Shown here piece after piece: positions 32,730 to 41,565 of a DNA stretch of 53,375 bases. Every line of letters begins with the position of its first letter. The first letter of the stretch is position 1. Origin of the DNA: Alphaproteobacteria bacterium (GTDB lineage Bacteria; Pseudomonadota; Alphaproteobacteria; Rhodobacterales; Rhodobacteraceae); NCBI GenBank assembly GCA_030433335.1, contig JAUILL010000024.1:1-53375 (forward strand), read 5' to 3'. The position numbers and the translations under genes were made by a program. The notes beneath the pieces are model-generated. The model was given only the letters and a program-made list of their open reading frames with translations, made no database searches and was not told where the DNA came from.

Positions 32730-33811
32730 TCCGCGGCCTCTTGCATCGCGGTCTCAGCATCGCGGCGGATTTTGCGGATCAGTTCCAGTTCGGATTGGAA
32801 GTCCACGTAGTGCGGCAGCTTGATATGCTCCAGGAACCCAGTCGCTTGAATGTTGTCGCAGTGATACAGGACAAATTCAGCGTCCTGAGCGGGTGCACCG
32901 GTGTCATCCTCGCCCAACTCTTCCCAGCGCAAGGCGCGATCCACAAGGCTCATCGAGATCGCCTTGCGCTCGGTCTGGCCCATCACAAGGCCATAGCCAC
33001 GGGTGAATTGCGGTGGTTGGGTTTTCGATCCTGTGAACTGGTTCACGGTTTCACATTCGGTCAGTTCGATCTCGCCAATATCGACGGCAAAGCCCAACTC
33101 GGGGATTTCCATTTCCACCGCGCATGTGCCGATGCGAAGTTCGCCGACAAACGGGTGCGTGCGCCCGTATCCGCGCTGGGTCGAATAGGCCATAGAGAGC
33201 ACGAACCCTTCGTCCCCGCGCGTCAGGGCCTGTAGACGCAGGGGGCGATCAGCGGGCATCTCCAACGGCTCGCGCGTCAAATCGCGCGGCGTTTCGTCCG
33301 AAGCGGGCAGGGGCTCCATCAGGCCATCGCGGTCCAGAAGAGACAGGATATGGGGCGCTTCGATCGGGGCACTTTCTTTGCGCTGGGCTGAGGGCACATC
33401 GCCATTCGCCATCAGCGTGAAATTCAGCAGACGGTGCGTATAGTCAAAGGTCGGACCAAGGATTTGCCCCCCTGGCGCGTCTTTGAAAGTCGCAGAAATC
33501 CGGCGGGTGATATCCATGCGGTCTGTGTCCACCGGCGCAGAGGCACCAAAGCGGGGCAGGGTCGTGCGATAGGCCCGCAGCAGAAAGATTGCTTCGATCA
33601 GATCGCCACGTGCTTGCTTGATCGCAAGCGCCGCGAGATCGGGATCATAGAGCGACCCTTCGGCCATCACGCGGTCCACAGCCAGTTTCATCTGCTCGCG
33701 GATCTGCGGGATCGACAGGTCCGGCACTGAGGGATCGCCCCGGCGTTCTTCGGCCAGCCATTGGTGCGCGGCATCGATGGCACGCTCGCCGCCTTTGGTT
33801 GCTACATACAT
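32726..33811 (-). CDS. phnI: C-P lyase core subunit PhnI
   Basis: 361 residues, the family's usual size. It opens MYVATKGGERAI and carries typical conserved stretches such as GYGRTHPFVGELRIG and FTRGYGLVMGQTERKAISM. It is the nucleosidase-like subunit that, with PhnG, H and L, couples phosphonate to the ribose of ATP, displacing adenine. It overlaps phnH by ten bases. Confidence 0.96.
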   Translation of the reverse strand: MYVATKGGERAIDAAHQWLAEERRGDPSVPDLSIPQIREQMKLAVDRVMAEGSLYDPDLAALAIKQARGDLIEAIFLLRAYRTTLPRFGASAPVDTDRMDITRRISATFKDAPGGQILGPTFDYTHRLLNFTLMANGDVPSAQRKESAPIEAPHILSLLDRDGLMEPLPASDETPRDLTREPLEMPADRPLRLQALTRGDEGFVLSMAYSTQRGYGRTHPFVGELRIGTCAVEMEIPELGFAVDIGEIELTECETVNQFTGSKTQPPQFTRGYGLVMGQTERKAISMSLVDRALRWEELGEDDTGAPAQDAEFVLYHCDNIQATGFLEHIKLPHYVDFQSELELIRKIRRDAETAMQEAAE

Positions 33812-34377
33812 GGCAACGCCTCCACACGGGTGGTACGGGGCAGAGCGGTGAGCTCTTGCCCTGCGGTAAAGTAGAAATCCACGCCCAAGGGAAATTGCGC
33901 GGCATTCAGCCGGAGCGCGTCCAGATCAGGAAGGCGGGTTTCATGGCTTTCCTTGATCCCTGGACCTGTCAGGCGGGCATTGGGCGGGGCGAGCGCCGTG
34001 CGCTCCACGATCAAGGTCGCCGATCTGTCTGGGTGATCTGGTGTTCCTTGCCCATAGTCCGAGAGCGCACCCAATGCGGACCAAGTCCCAACTGCAAACT
34101 GTGCGTCGGCGCGTTGGACCAATGGGGCACCGGTGTGAAACGCCAGCCATTCGCGGACCTCGGCGGTGTCATGGCTCGATCCCAGAAACAGGGGCGTGGC
34201 GCTGTCGACCAAAGTCAGCAGGATAGCCGCGGCGGCAGGGGACAAAGGCGCGGGCGGCGTCAAACCAGCAACGGACTGCAATGTGCCGGGGCGGGCCATC
34301 GCCTCTAGACAGGACCGGAAGGCGCGCGACGCATCGCGGGCTGGATCGGCAAAGCCACCGGATAGGGATGACGACAT
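33802..34377 (-). CDS. phnH: C-P lyase core subunit PhnH
   Basis: 191 residues from the ATG at 34377, which overlaps the phnG stop. An in-frame upstream extension is ignored because it lies inside phnG. GGFADPARDASRAFR near the start and GPGI in the middle are PhnH hallmarks. It is part of the PhnGHIJ core. Confidence 0.95.
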   Translation of the reverse strand: MSSSLSGGFADPARDASRAFRSCLEAMARPGTLQSVAGLTPPAPLSPAAAAILLTLVDSATPLFLGSSHDTAEVREWLAFHTGAPLVQRADAQFAVGTWSALGALSDYGQGTPDHPDRSATLIVERTALAPPNARLTGPGIKESHETRLPDLDALRLNAAQFPLGVDFYFTAGQELTALPRTTRVEALPCM

Positions 34378-34817
34378 CAGTCCTCTCCTCTGACCATGGT
34401 AAAGAACTCGACTTTCGTTGCCGCAGCTTTTTCTGTGCGGGTCTGGCGACACGCTGCTTCTTGGGCTTGCAACGGGGTGACGACGGAGGCGCGGATCTGC
34501 GCGGCCTCGTCGCCCTGCATCAAGGCATCCACGACGGCGGCACGGGTTGCGTGGGCTTTGTCGCGCCCTTGGACATAGGCGTGACCGACGCGTCCATCCG
34601 GCAACTGCAGCGCACAGCGCGTAACGGTGATTTCACCCAGATTAAATGGCGCCCCAGTCCCACCAACGCGGCCGCGCACCATTGTGGTGCCGATTTCCGG
34701 CGCACGCAGCCAGACATGATCGGGCAGATCGGGGAGCAACTCCGCAAGGCTTCGGGGTGCGCTCCGTGCCAAAAGCCCCATATAGGCTTTGCGCTGGTCT
34801 TGAGGGAGTGTGGACAT
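34377..34817 (-). CDS. phnG: C-P lyase core subunit PhnG
   Basis: 146 residues. It has the family segments PEIGTTMVRGRVGGTGAPFNLGE and VGHAYVQGRDKAHATRAAVVDAL. It is first gene of the C-P lyase operon. The promoter region is the 77-base gap shared with phnF, which contains three PhnF-type half-sites. Confidence 0.95.
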   Translation of the reverse strand: MSTLPQDQRKAYMGLLARSAPRSLAELLPDLPDHVWLRAPEIGTTMVRGRVGGTGAPFNLGEITVTRCALQLPDGRVGHAYVQGRDKAHATRAAVVDALMQGDEAAQIRASVVTPLQAQEAACRQTRTEKAAATKVEFFTMVRGED

Positions 34818-34826
34818 CTTGACGAC

Positions 34827-34854
34827 TTGTCTATTTATCTATACAACTATACAA
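34827..34854. promoter_or_regulatory. Candidate PhnF operator: three half-sites
   Basis: TTGTCTAT (34827-34834), spacer TTAT, then CTATACAA twice in tandem (34839-34846, 34847-34854). The first and second form an imperfect dyad of the TTGTATAG...CTATACAA kind known for HutC-type GntR regulators. Placement between phnG and phnF fits repression of both. Confidence 0.65.
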
Positions 34855-34859
34855 ATCCT

Positions 34860-34875
34860 GCCTCGGAAGCGAGGC
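34860..34875 (+). promoter_or_regulatory. Small hairpin in the phnF leader
   Basis: GCCTCG-GAAG-CGAGGC, a 6-bp stem with a tetraloop, sits 19 bases before the phnF ATG, just past the half-sites. Its role is unknown; it may be only an mRNA 5' stabiliser. Confidence 0.3.
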
Positions 34876-34894
34876 GTTTGCAAATGAAAATTCT

Positions 34895-35611
34895 ATGACA
34901 CGCAAGAATCCCGTCTGGCGGACCATCGCGGATGCTCTGAAAGTCGAAATCTCCGAGGGGCTCTATCCTTCGGGTTCCAAGCTTCCGACCGAGGCACAAT
35001 TGTCCGCGCGGTTCGGTGTGAACCGCCACACCGTGCGTCATGCGTTGTCAGCACTGGCAGAAGAAGGGCTGACGGTCTCGCGGCGTGGGGCCGGTGTTTT
35101 CGTTGCGGCCGCTCCGCCAGCGGACTACCAGTTGGGCCGACGTGTCCGGTTCCATCAGAATATCGCGGCCTCTGGCCGGACCCCTTCGCGGGAAATTCTG
35201 CGGATCGAGACCCGTCCTGCCAACAGTGTCGAGGCCGAGGCGCTAGGCGTGACCACGGTCCACGTGGTCGAAGGGATTTCCAACGGGGATGACCTGCCGA
35301 TCTGCCATTTTCGCTCGGTTCTGCCCGCCGAGAGGTTTCCTGATTTCCCGAAGCTTATGGCCGAAGAGCACTCTATCTCCCGCGCACTGGCGCAGATGGG
35401 GGTTCCGGACTACACCCGCGCCTCGACCCGCGTGACGGCCAAGATTGCACGCGCCCCGCGATCGGGATTGCTGAAAGTGGCCGAAGGCGCGCCACTCTTG
35501 CGGACGGTGTCCGTGAATGTGGACGCTGACGGCGTGCCTGTCGAATACGGGATCAGCTGGTTTGTGGGGGACCGGGTCGCACTAACGGTCATGCCTGAAG
35601 ACACGGTCTAG
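34895..35611 (+). CDS. phnF: GntR/HutC-family phosphonate regulator
   Basis: 238 residues. A winged helix (about 1-70, LPTEAQLSARFGVNRHTVRHALSAL) is followed by a UTRA effector domain. It is divergent from phnG and convergent (four-base overlap of stops) with the hexapeptide transferase. Likely a repressor of the phn operons released by a phosphonate or a pathway intermediate; it would act in addition to any PhoB control. Confidence 0.92.
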   Translation: MTRKNPVWRTIADALKVEISEGLYPSGSKLPTEAQLSARFGVNRHTVRHALSALAEEGLTVSRRGAGVFVAAAPPADYQLGRRVRFHQNIAASGRTPSREILRIETRPANSVEAEALGVTTVHVVEGISNGDDLPICHFRSVLPAERFPDFPKLMAEEHSISRALAQMGVPDYTRASTRVTAKIARAPRSGLLKVAEGAPLLRTVSVNVDADGVPVEYGISWFVGDRVALTVMPEDTV

Positions 35612-36222
35612 CGGTATTTCTCGACAAAGGCAGCGGCGGGCATTTTCCGGAAGTCCTCGAGCGCAGCGCGCAAGCGGTCATGGGGCCATTCCCACCATGC
35701 AATCTCGAGAAGTGCGTTTGCCACAGACTGCTCAAAGCGCATCTTGACCGGTTTGGCCGGAACGCCTGCAACGATCATAAAGGGCGAAACATCTCGCGTG
35801 ACCACCGCACCGGAAGCGACAACAGCGCCGGTCCCGATTGTGACCTCCGGCTTGATGATCGCGCCGTGACCAATCCAGCAATCCGCCCCAAGGGTGGTGC
35901 GCCGCGATGCGCGATGCTCGAAAAATGCTGGATCATCCTCTGCGCCCTCAAAATAATAAGAGGAACGGTACAGGAAATGATGCTGGGCCGCGTTGCGATA
36001 GGGGTGATCGGTCGGCCCGATCCGCGTAAAGGCGGCGATGTTTGAAAACCGGCCGACGGTCGTATTTGCGATATCCGCATAGCGATCGCAGTAGGCGTAA
36101 TCCTCGAATGTTGAGTTCAGCACGCGGCTCCCATGCCCGACCTCGGTATAGGCGCCGAAACGGCTGTTGCCGATAATGCAGTCGGGGTGAATGAAAGGCT
36201 CGGTCGGGGACAGTTTCGGCAT
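35608..36222 (-). CDS. Phosphonate-cluster hexapeptide-repeat acyltransferase
   Basis: 204 residues with left-handed beta-helix hexapeptides (GNSRFGAYTEVG ... GADCWIGHGAIIKPEVTIGTGAVVASGAVV) and the IVAGVPAK closing motif of acetyltransferases. It is the type repeatedly found in phn clusters. It may N-acetylate aminoalkylphosphonates, a PhnO-like job on a different fold; this is inference. It is three bases downstream of the second phnE, so part of phnCDEE. Confidence 0.88.
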   Translation of the reverse strand: MPKLSPTEPFIHPDCIIGNSRFGAYTEVGHGSRVLNSTFEDYAYCDRYADIANTTVGRFSNIAAFTRIGPTDHPYRNAAQHHFLYRSSYYFEGAEDDPAFFEHRASRRTTLGADCWIGHGAIIKPEVTIGTGAVVASGAVVTRDVSPFMIVAGVPAKPVKMRFEQSVANALLEIAWWEWPHDRLRAALEDFRKMPAAAFVEKYR

Positions 36223-36225
36223 GGA

Positions 36226-37563
36226 TCAGCCCTTGATGAACTTGCGGCGGACCCAGCCAGAGAGGGTATCCATCAGCATGACCGTCAGGACCACGAGAAC
36301 CATGTAATAGCAGACCTCTTCCCAGTCTTTCTGGGTGATGATCGCTTGGGTCAACAACAGGCCGATCCCGCCACCCACCAGCGCACCGATCACTGTGGCC
36401 GAACGGGTGTTGGACTCGAGGTAGTACAGCAGCTGCGACAGGATCAGCGGTAGCACCTGCGGGATCACGCCAAAGCGCATCCGCTGGACCGCGCTCGCGC
36501 CTGTGGACTGAACGCCCTCGACCTGCTTTTGATCAATGTTTTCTAGTGCTTCTGAGAAGGTCTTGCCAAAGGTTCCCGTGTCGGTGAGCAAGATCGCCAA
36601 AGCACCAGTCATCGGACCAGGCCCGAAGGCGCGCGACAGGATCACCGTCCAGATCAACCCGTCCACACCACGCAAGAGGTCAAAGAAACGGCGGCACGTC
36701 AGCCGCAACCAGCGCGCAGGCGCAAAGTTCGAGGCGGCCAGAAATGACAGGGGCAGTGCGATCAAACCAGCGCCCATGGTCCCCAAGAACGCCATCAGAA
36801 CGGTTTCGAACATGGCCCATGCCACATCCCCATGGCGCCACATTTTGTTGGTCCAGATGTCGTAGGCCATCTGTGCGATATTCGCGCGGTCGGGATTGAC
36901 CCGCGGTTCCCACAAGGCAAGGGCCACCAATTCGCCAACAGATCTGTCATAAAATGCGCTGTCGATAGTGAAGAAGAACAGTTCCCATCCCGCTTGGTAG
37001 CGGAATACCTCTGTTTTGGACGGCGTGATCGAAAAGCGCCAACCCGGTTGGGTCAGGGACATGCGATTGCGCGAGACGTTCATCCATTCCGGCGGGGTGG
37101 TATTATCGGGCAGGGTCAAGACGACCGCTCTGCCGTCGATTTCGGCTCTGACGCTGCCATAATCGGGGATTTGAAGCTCTGCGATTTTGCCGCCAACGAA
37201 TTCCACGACACTTCCGTCTGTCAGAGAGATGACAGTGCTCTCGCCGTAGCTGACCCATTCCGGTCCGGTGCCCTCGGGAAACTCGCCTTTGCGTTCGCCC
37301 TCATAGGCGGTCAGGACCTCACCAGAGCGGTTGTTGCGTGTGACGTGGACCTTGTGGGACCAGAAATCGTTCAGCAGGATTGCGGCGTTCTCTGGACGCG
37401 CCTTGGACGCGAGGCCCATGATGTCAAAGGCGAAAAAGACGTAGATCAGATAGGCAAACACACCAAGAGGCACGCCGATATTGCGCCATTTGCGGCGGTT
37501 GAAAGCGCCTTGGACTTTGTCGGCGACAGATGGGGTGTACGCGGGATCGCTCAGGGTGGTCAT
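36226..37563 (-). CDS. phnE: Phosphonate ABC transporter permease, long form
   Basis: 445 residues, about 150 more than a plain PhnE. A first membrane helix (about 30-52) is followed by a large soluble, beta-rich, presumably periplasmic insert (about 55-235), then the normal permease domain (about 240-445). The latter has the EAA-type loop SEALENIDQKQVEGVQSTGAS. It pairs with the shorter PhnE upstream (four-base overlap). The long second PhnE is common in Rhodobacterales, but the insert's purpose is unknown. Confidence 0.93.
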   Translation of the reverse strand: MTTLSDPAYTPSVADKVQGAFNRRKWRNIGVPLGVFAYLIYVFFAFDIMGLASKARPENAAILLNDFWSHKVHVTRNNRSGEVLTAYEGERKGEFPEGTGPEWVSYGESTVISLTDGSVVEFVGGKIAELQIPDYGSVRAEIDGRAVVLTLPDNTTPPEWMNVSRNRMSLTQPGWRFSITPSKTEVFRYQAGWELFFFTIDSAFYDRSVGELVALALWEPRVNPDRANIAQMAYDIWTNKMWRHGDVAWAMFETVLMAFLGTMGAGLIALPLSFLAASNFAPARWLRLTCRRFFDLLRGVDGLIWTVILSRAFGPGPMTGALAILLTDTGTFGKTFSEALENIDQKQVEGVQSTGASAVQRMRFGVIPQVLPLILSQLLYYLESNTRSATVIGALVGGGIGLLLTQAIITQKDWEEVCYYMVLVVLTVMLMDTLSGWVRRKFIKG

Positions 37564-38423
37564 GCGATTTGTCCCCCTTTGACCAGACGCTCGCGGGCGC
37601 GGTCGGACATGTGGTCGACGATCATGATGGTGATGAAGAGCAGGGCAAAGATCACGACGACCTGATCATATTTCCCCATGCCCCACTGAAGCGCGGTTTT
37701 CAGGTCATACCCGATGCCGCCCGCGCCAACGAACCCCAGAATGGCCGAGGCGCGGATATTGATTTCGAAGCGCAGCAGCGCATAGGACGACCAGTTCGGG
37801 GCCACTTGGGGGACCACGCCGAACCAGACCCGCTGGAGCCAGCTTCCGCCGACCGAGGCAAGACCCTCGACGGGTTTGAAGTCAACGTTCTCGGCGGCTT
37901 CGGAGAACAGTTTGCCAAGCGCGCCGGTCGTGTGGAAGGCGATGGCGATCATGGCTGGGACAGGCCCGACGCCGAGCAAGAAGATCAGCACAAGCGCGAT
38001 CACGATTTCTGGGACAGCGCGCATGATGTCCATGCTGCGGCGGAACACCGGGATCAGCGCTGGCCATTTTGCCAGCCCGCGGGTCGAGAGGAAGGCCAGA
38101 AACATGCCCAGAACCGCGCCGATCAAGGTCGAGACAGCGGCGATGTTCAGGGTCTCTAGAAGCGAGGGCAGGAAGCTGACCAGATGGGCCGGCATGTTGC
38201 GCCAATTGGTGAACGCTTCGGAAAAGATTTCGGCTGGGAAGTCGAAAATCCGGTGAAGCCCTTCGAAAAAGCCCCCTGCGTTCCGTCCTTCGGCGAGGTT
38301 GAAACCGCTCGCCATGAGGACAACGAAAAGTGCGACCAGAATTGCGCCGTACAGGCGCTTGCGGCGGACAAGCGCCAAATAGTCTTCGGTCGGCGTCGGG
38401 GATGAGGGAGATGTCATGGCCAT
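37560..38423 (-). CDS. phnE: Phosphonate ABC transporter permease
   Basis: 287 residues from the ATG at 38423, chosen for GGAAAG upstream; an ATG two codons later (38417) is possible. Six membrane segments and the loop SEAAENVDFKPVEGLASVGGS are typical. With the long PhnE it forms the heterodimeric channel for phosphonate import. Confidence 0.94.
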   Translation of the reverse strand: MAMTSPSSPTPTEDYLALVRRKRLYGAILVALFVVLMASGFNLAEGRNAGGFFEGLHRIFDFPAEIFSEAFTNWRNMPAHLVSFLPSLLETLNIAAVSTLIGAVLGMFLAFLSTRGLAKWPALIPVFRRSMDIMRAVPEIVIALVLIFLLGVGPVPAMIAIAFHTTGALGKLFSEAAENVDFKPVEGLASVGGSWLQRVWFGVVPQVAPNWSSYALLRFEINIRASAILGFVGAGGIGYDLKTALQWGMGKYDQVVVIFALLFITIMIVDHMSDRARERLVKGGQIA

Positions 38424-38449
38424 CAACGGGACTTTCCGGAATAGCAAAA

Positions 38450-38481
38450 GCCCGAAGGCAACAGACGCGCTGCCTTCGGGC
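38450..38481 (-). terminator. Attenuator-like hairpin between phnD and phnE
   Basis: GCCCGAAGGCA and TGCCTTCGGGC are perfect 11-bp complements flanking a ten-base loop. On the minus strand the second arm runs into TTTTGC. Partial termination here would make the binding protein more abundant than the permeases. Confidence 0.75.
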
Positions 38482-38492
38482 GGGATCAGAAA

Positions 38493-39413
38493 TTAGCTGC
38501 CGCTTTTGATTTTCTGGCGGCGCACTTCGATGATGGTCTCGTAGTAGTCGTGGGTGATCGGAACGAAGCCCGAAGTGTCACCAGCCGCAACGCCGTAGGC
38601 GCAATCGGGGTCCTTCGCGTGCAGATCGGCGACCAGAGCGGTCATCTTCTCTTTTACGTCCTCGGGCAGAGCGTTGCGGACAACGACGGGGCCTTCGGGG
38701 ATCGGCTTCGACATCCAGATTTGAACCAGATCGTTCATGTCGACCAGACCGGCGTCCACAGCTTTGCGCAGCGCGCCCGAGTTGTAGCCGTCTTCCCAGT
38801 TGCCCTGACCGTCAGCCCAGGTCACACCTGCGTCGATGTCACCATTTGCAACGGCAACGATGGTCTGCTCGTGACCACCGGTGAAGCGAACCTCGCCAAA
38901 GTAGTCGCCGGACTCCATCGAGTGACCGGTTTCCTGGGGGATCTCAACCGAAGGGATCAGGTAGCCCGAGGTCGAGTTCGGATCGCCGAAGCCAAAGGTT
39001 TTGCCTTTGACGTCCTCGAGAGAGGTGATGCCGCTGTCAGCGCGGGCAAAGCCGATCGAGTGGTAGGTGTAGGAACCATCAAGGTTCGCTTTGACCAGAA
39101 CGGGGGTCACTGCGTTTTCGTCGGTCAGGTACACTTTGGCGTAGCCCGAAGCACCCAGCCAAGCCATGTCGATGGTGCCACCCAGCAGACCCTGAAGAAC
39201 GCCGTCATAGTCGGCAGGGGCGAACAGCTTGACGGGCACACCCAGTGCCTCTTCGGTGTAGTTCTGCAGGCACGAGAACGAGTTCATGCGGTCCTGAGCG
39301 TTTTCGCCGCCAAGGATGCCGATGTTGAATTCTTTGATTTCGCCGTGGCTTTCGGCTTGAACAGCACCGGCCAGAACGGTCGACGCCAGTGCGATCGCGA
39401 TCATCTTTTTCAT
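38493..39413 (-). CDS. phnD: Phosphonate-binding periplasmic protein
   Basis: 306 residues with a signal peptide (MKKMIAIALASTVLAGAVQA). It has PhnD landmarks: ADYDGVLQGLLGGTIDMAWLG, FGFGDPNSTSGYLIPS and a GGHEQTIVAVANGDIDAGVTWADG ligand loop. It binds alkylphosphonates for PhnCEE. Followed by the hairpin above. Confidence 0.95.
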   Translation of the reverse strand: MKKMIAIALASTVLAGAVQAESHGEIKEFNIGILGGENAQDRMNSFSCLQNYTEEALGVPVKLFAPADYDGVLQGLLGGTIDMAWLGASGYAKVYLTDENAVTPVLVKANLDGSYTYHSIGFARADSGITSLEDVKGKTFGFGDPNSTSGYLIPSVEIPQETGHSMESGDYFGEVRFTGGHEQTIVAVANGDIDAGVTWADGQGNWEDGYNSGALRKAVDAGLVDMNDLVQIWMSKPIPEGPVVVRNALPEDVKEKMTALVADLHAKDPDCAYGVAAGDTSGFVPITHDYYETIIEVRRQKIKSGS

Positions 39414-39476
39414 GGTAGTCTCCCAAGATGGTCTTGTAAAAAATGGCTCGAACCAGAGGGGCCGTGCCGTTGGTAC

Positions 39477-40298
39477 TCAGTGCCCCAAGAGGGTTTCTGC
39501 GTAGACAGTGTCGCGCCCAAGGGCTGCGATATCGGTCGAGGTTGCCCCTTCCGAAAAGGTCTCGTCGGCGCCGTAGATGTCCCGCGCGACCCCTTGGGTC
39601 AGCTGCTCGGGGGTGCCGTCGAATACGATGCGCCCGTCGCGCATTCCGATCACGCGATCACAGTAGCGCCGCGCCGTATCGAGAGTGTGCAGGTTGGCAA
39701 TCACCATGCGACCATCCTCGATGTTGATCTTTTTGAGGGTGTCCATGACGATCTGCGCATTCATAGGATCAAGCGAAGCGATAGGCTCGTCCGCGAGGAT
39801 GATCTTGGGGTCCTGCATCAAGGCGCGGGCAATCGCCACGCGCTGCTGCTGGCCACCGGACAGGGCTTCGGCGCGTTTGGCGGCTTGTTCCTGAATGCCA
39901 AGACGATCCAGAATTTCCAGTGCGCGGGTGATATCCTGATCACACCACATGTTCAGAAGGGTGCGCATAACAGAGCGCCGTCCCAAGAGGCCATGCAGCA
40001 CGTTCGACGCCACATCCATGCGTGGGACCAGATTGAATTGCTGAAAGACCATGGCGCATTGGCTCTGCCAGTCACGCTTGTCCTTGCCGCTCAGGGCCAG
40101 AACGTCGACGCCATCTACCAACAATTGGCCCGAAGTTGCATCGGTCAAGCGGTTCATCATCCGCAAGAACGTCGACTTGCCCGCACCGGAGCGCCCGATG
40201 ATGCCGATGAACTTTGCCCCTTCGGAGGTAAAGCTGACATTGTCAACGGCGGCCTTGGTGCCGAAACGCTTGGTGACGGATTGAACTTCCAGCTTCAT
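39477..40298 (-). CDS. phnC: Phosphonate ABC transporter ATPase
   Basis: 273 residues: Walker [10 protein letters not shown], signature [15 protein letters not shown], Walker [14 protein letters not shown]. It is the first gene of phnCDEE. It uses ATP to drive phosphonate import. A 107-base gap with a dyad separates it from the upstream LysR gene on the same strand. Confidence 0.96.
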   Translation of the reverse strand: MKLEVQSVTKRFGTKAAVDNVSFTSEGAKFIGIIGRSGAGKSTFLRMMNRLTDATSGQLLVDGVDVLALSGKDKRDWQSQCAMVFQQFNLVPRMDVASNVLHGLLGRRSVMRTLLNMWCDQDITRALEILDRLGIQEQAAKRAEALSGGQQQRVAIARALMQDPKIILADEPIASLDPMNAQIVMDTLKKINIEDGRMVIANLHTLDTARRYCDRVIGMRDGRIVFDGTPEQLTQGVARDIYGADETFSEGATSTDIAALGRDTVYAETLLGH

Positions 40299-40341
40299 GT
40301 CATCCCCTTATCATTGGGGCGTTCGATAATGCCGTTCTATG

Positions 40342-40357
40342 TCTGTTCAGAAACAGA
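40342..40357. promoter_or_regulatory. Dyad upstream of phnC
   Basis: TCTGTT-CAGA-AACAGA has perfect 6-bp arms, 44 bases upstream of the phnC start. CTGT words are reminiscent of Pho-box halves but the spacing is not canonical. It may bind PhoB, the LysR neighbour or another regulator. Confidence 0.4.
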
Positions 40358-40405
40358 ACTATGAAAATTTCATTACGTATCTCTGTGCTGCGCAGGACGT
40401 AGGAT

Positions 40406-41299
40406 TTACGCTTCCGGAGGTGTGAAATCCGTAAGTGTCGATTTCAACCACTCACAGAACCTGCGAACTTTCCGCCGGTTCAGGTGTGTATGGGGGCAGA
40501 CCATCCACAAAGAGCGCTGGTGTACGGGCACAGCCCCACGAACTGCCGGAACCAAGCGCCCGCTCGCGATCTCGGCCGAGGCGGTCAGCCGCGATTCCAG
40601 CGCCAACCCCAAGCCGTTTGCCGCAAGATCGATCGACATATGCGCGCGGTCAAAGAGCACCCGTTGAAGCTCTTGGTTGGGGGTATGCCCCTGCGCTTCG
40701 AACCAGTCGCCCCATTGCACCACGTTCTTGACCGAATGGATGAGCCGATGTTGGTCCAACTCCTCAATCGTCAGCGCGCCTTCAGCGGCATAGGAGGGGG
40801 CACACAGCACCTCCATCGGTTCGCTCGCCAGACATTCCACGTGCAGTCCGCGCCAAGGCCCCGCACCGTGGCGAATTTCCAGATCGATGTTTTCGCGCGA
40901 GAAGTCGGGCGGGTCGTTGGTTGCATCCAGCCGGAGTTCGATATCCGGATGCTGGGTCAGAAAATCGCTGAGCCGCGGTAGAACCCATTTCGTGGCAAAG
41001 GTCGGCGCGATCCGAACGTTCAACGCGGTGTAAGAATTCATTCCCCGCATGCGCTCTGTGGCGATGGTGATGCGCTCTATCTCGTCGCGAATGAGTTCGA
41101 AATATCGCTCGCCAGCTTCAGTGAGCACCGATTTGCGCCCTTTGCGGCTAAAGAGCCGCACGCCGATATGGGCTTCGATGATCTGGATTTGCTGGCTCAC
41201 CGCTGAGGGTGTCACCCCAAGGCTTTCTGCAGCCTGCTGCATACTGCCGGTTCGGGCAGCTGCATGGAACGCGGTGATGGCGCGGAACGGGATGCTCAT
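40406..41299 (-). CDS. LysR-family regulator, GcvA-like
   Basis: 297 residues. N-terminal HTH (AFHAAARTGSMQQAAESLGVTPSAVSQQIQIIE) and a GcvA-type effector domain. A perfect 15-bp palindrome lies five bases before its start codon. It diverges from the SAF-domain dehydrogenase gene over 266 bases and probably controls that gene and the TRAP receptor. It precedes phnC on the same strand, but a link to phosphonate use is not supported. Confidence 0.92.
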   Translation of the reverse strand: MSIPFRAITAFHAAARTGSMQQAAESLGVTPSAVSQQIQIIEAHIGVRLFSRKGRKSVLTEAGERYFELIRDEIERITIATERMRGMNSYTALNVRIAPTFATKWVLPRLSDFLTQHPDIELRLDATNDPPDFSRENIDLEIRHGAGPWRGLHVECLASEPMEVLCAPSYAAEGALTIEELDQHRLIHSVKNVVQWGDWFEAQGHTPNQELQRVLFDRAHMSIDLAANGLGLALESRLTASAEIASGRLVPAVRGAVPVHQRSLWMVCPHTHLNRRKVRRFCEWLKSTLTDFTPPEA

Positions 41300-41303
41300 T
41301 GAG

Positions 41304-41318
41304 ATTAGATAATCTAAT
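41304..41318. promoter_or_regulatory. Perfect LysR-type palindrome
   Basis: ATTAGAT-A-ATCTAAT is perfectly symmetric and fits T-N11-A (T41305, A41317). Immediately upstream of the LysR start it would allow autorepression; the divergent gene starts 248 bases away. Confidence 0.6.
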
Positions 41319-41565
41319 GAATCATGCGTTAAAAGTCGTTTGTTCTGGTGTTTTTTATCTGCCTAAGGTTGAGGCAAGTGGTGTGCCCGGTGGAGGAGGA
41401 GGACATCGGGTGCGACGCGGCAAACGGGCAGTGATGGCCGCTCGAAATGGGATTTCTCACGACCAGACTGGTTCGGGTGCGATTTTGCGCCTCGGTGTCG
41501 TGCGACCTGTTTTCGGCCAAGTGTGCCTGGGCCGCACCGCATTCTGTCCTCCGCAGGAGAATGGA

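Noticed and set aside
38550..40364. Open frame of about 600 codons opposite phnD and phnC
   Set aside because: It crosses two well-supported genes and an intergenic gap, has no recognisable domain, and reflects the codon bias of the real strand.
40406..41299. The LysR gene upstream of phnC as the regulator of the phosphonate operon
   Set aside because: It shares the strand, but its perfect palindrome is at its own divergent promoter with the SAF dehydrogenase. phnF, with matching half-sites, is the better candidate for phn control.
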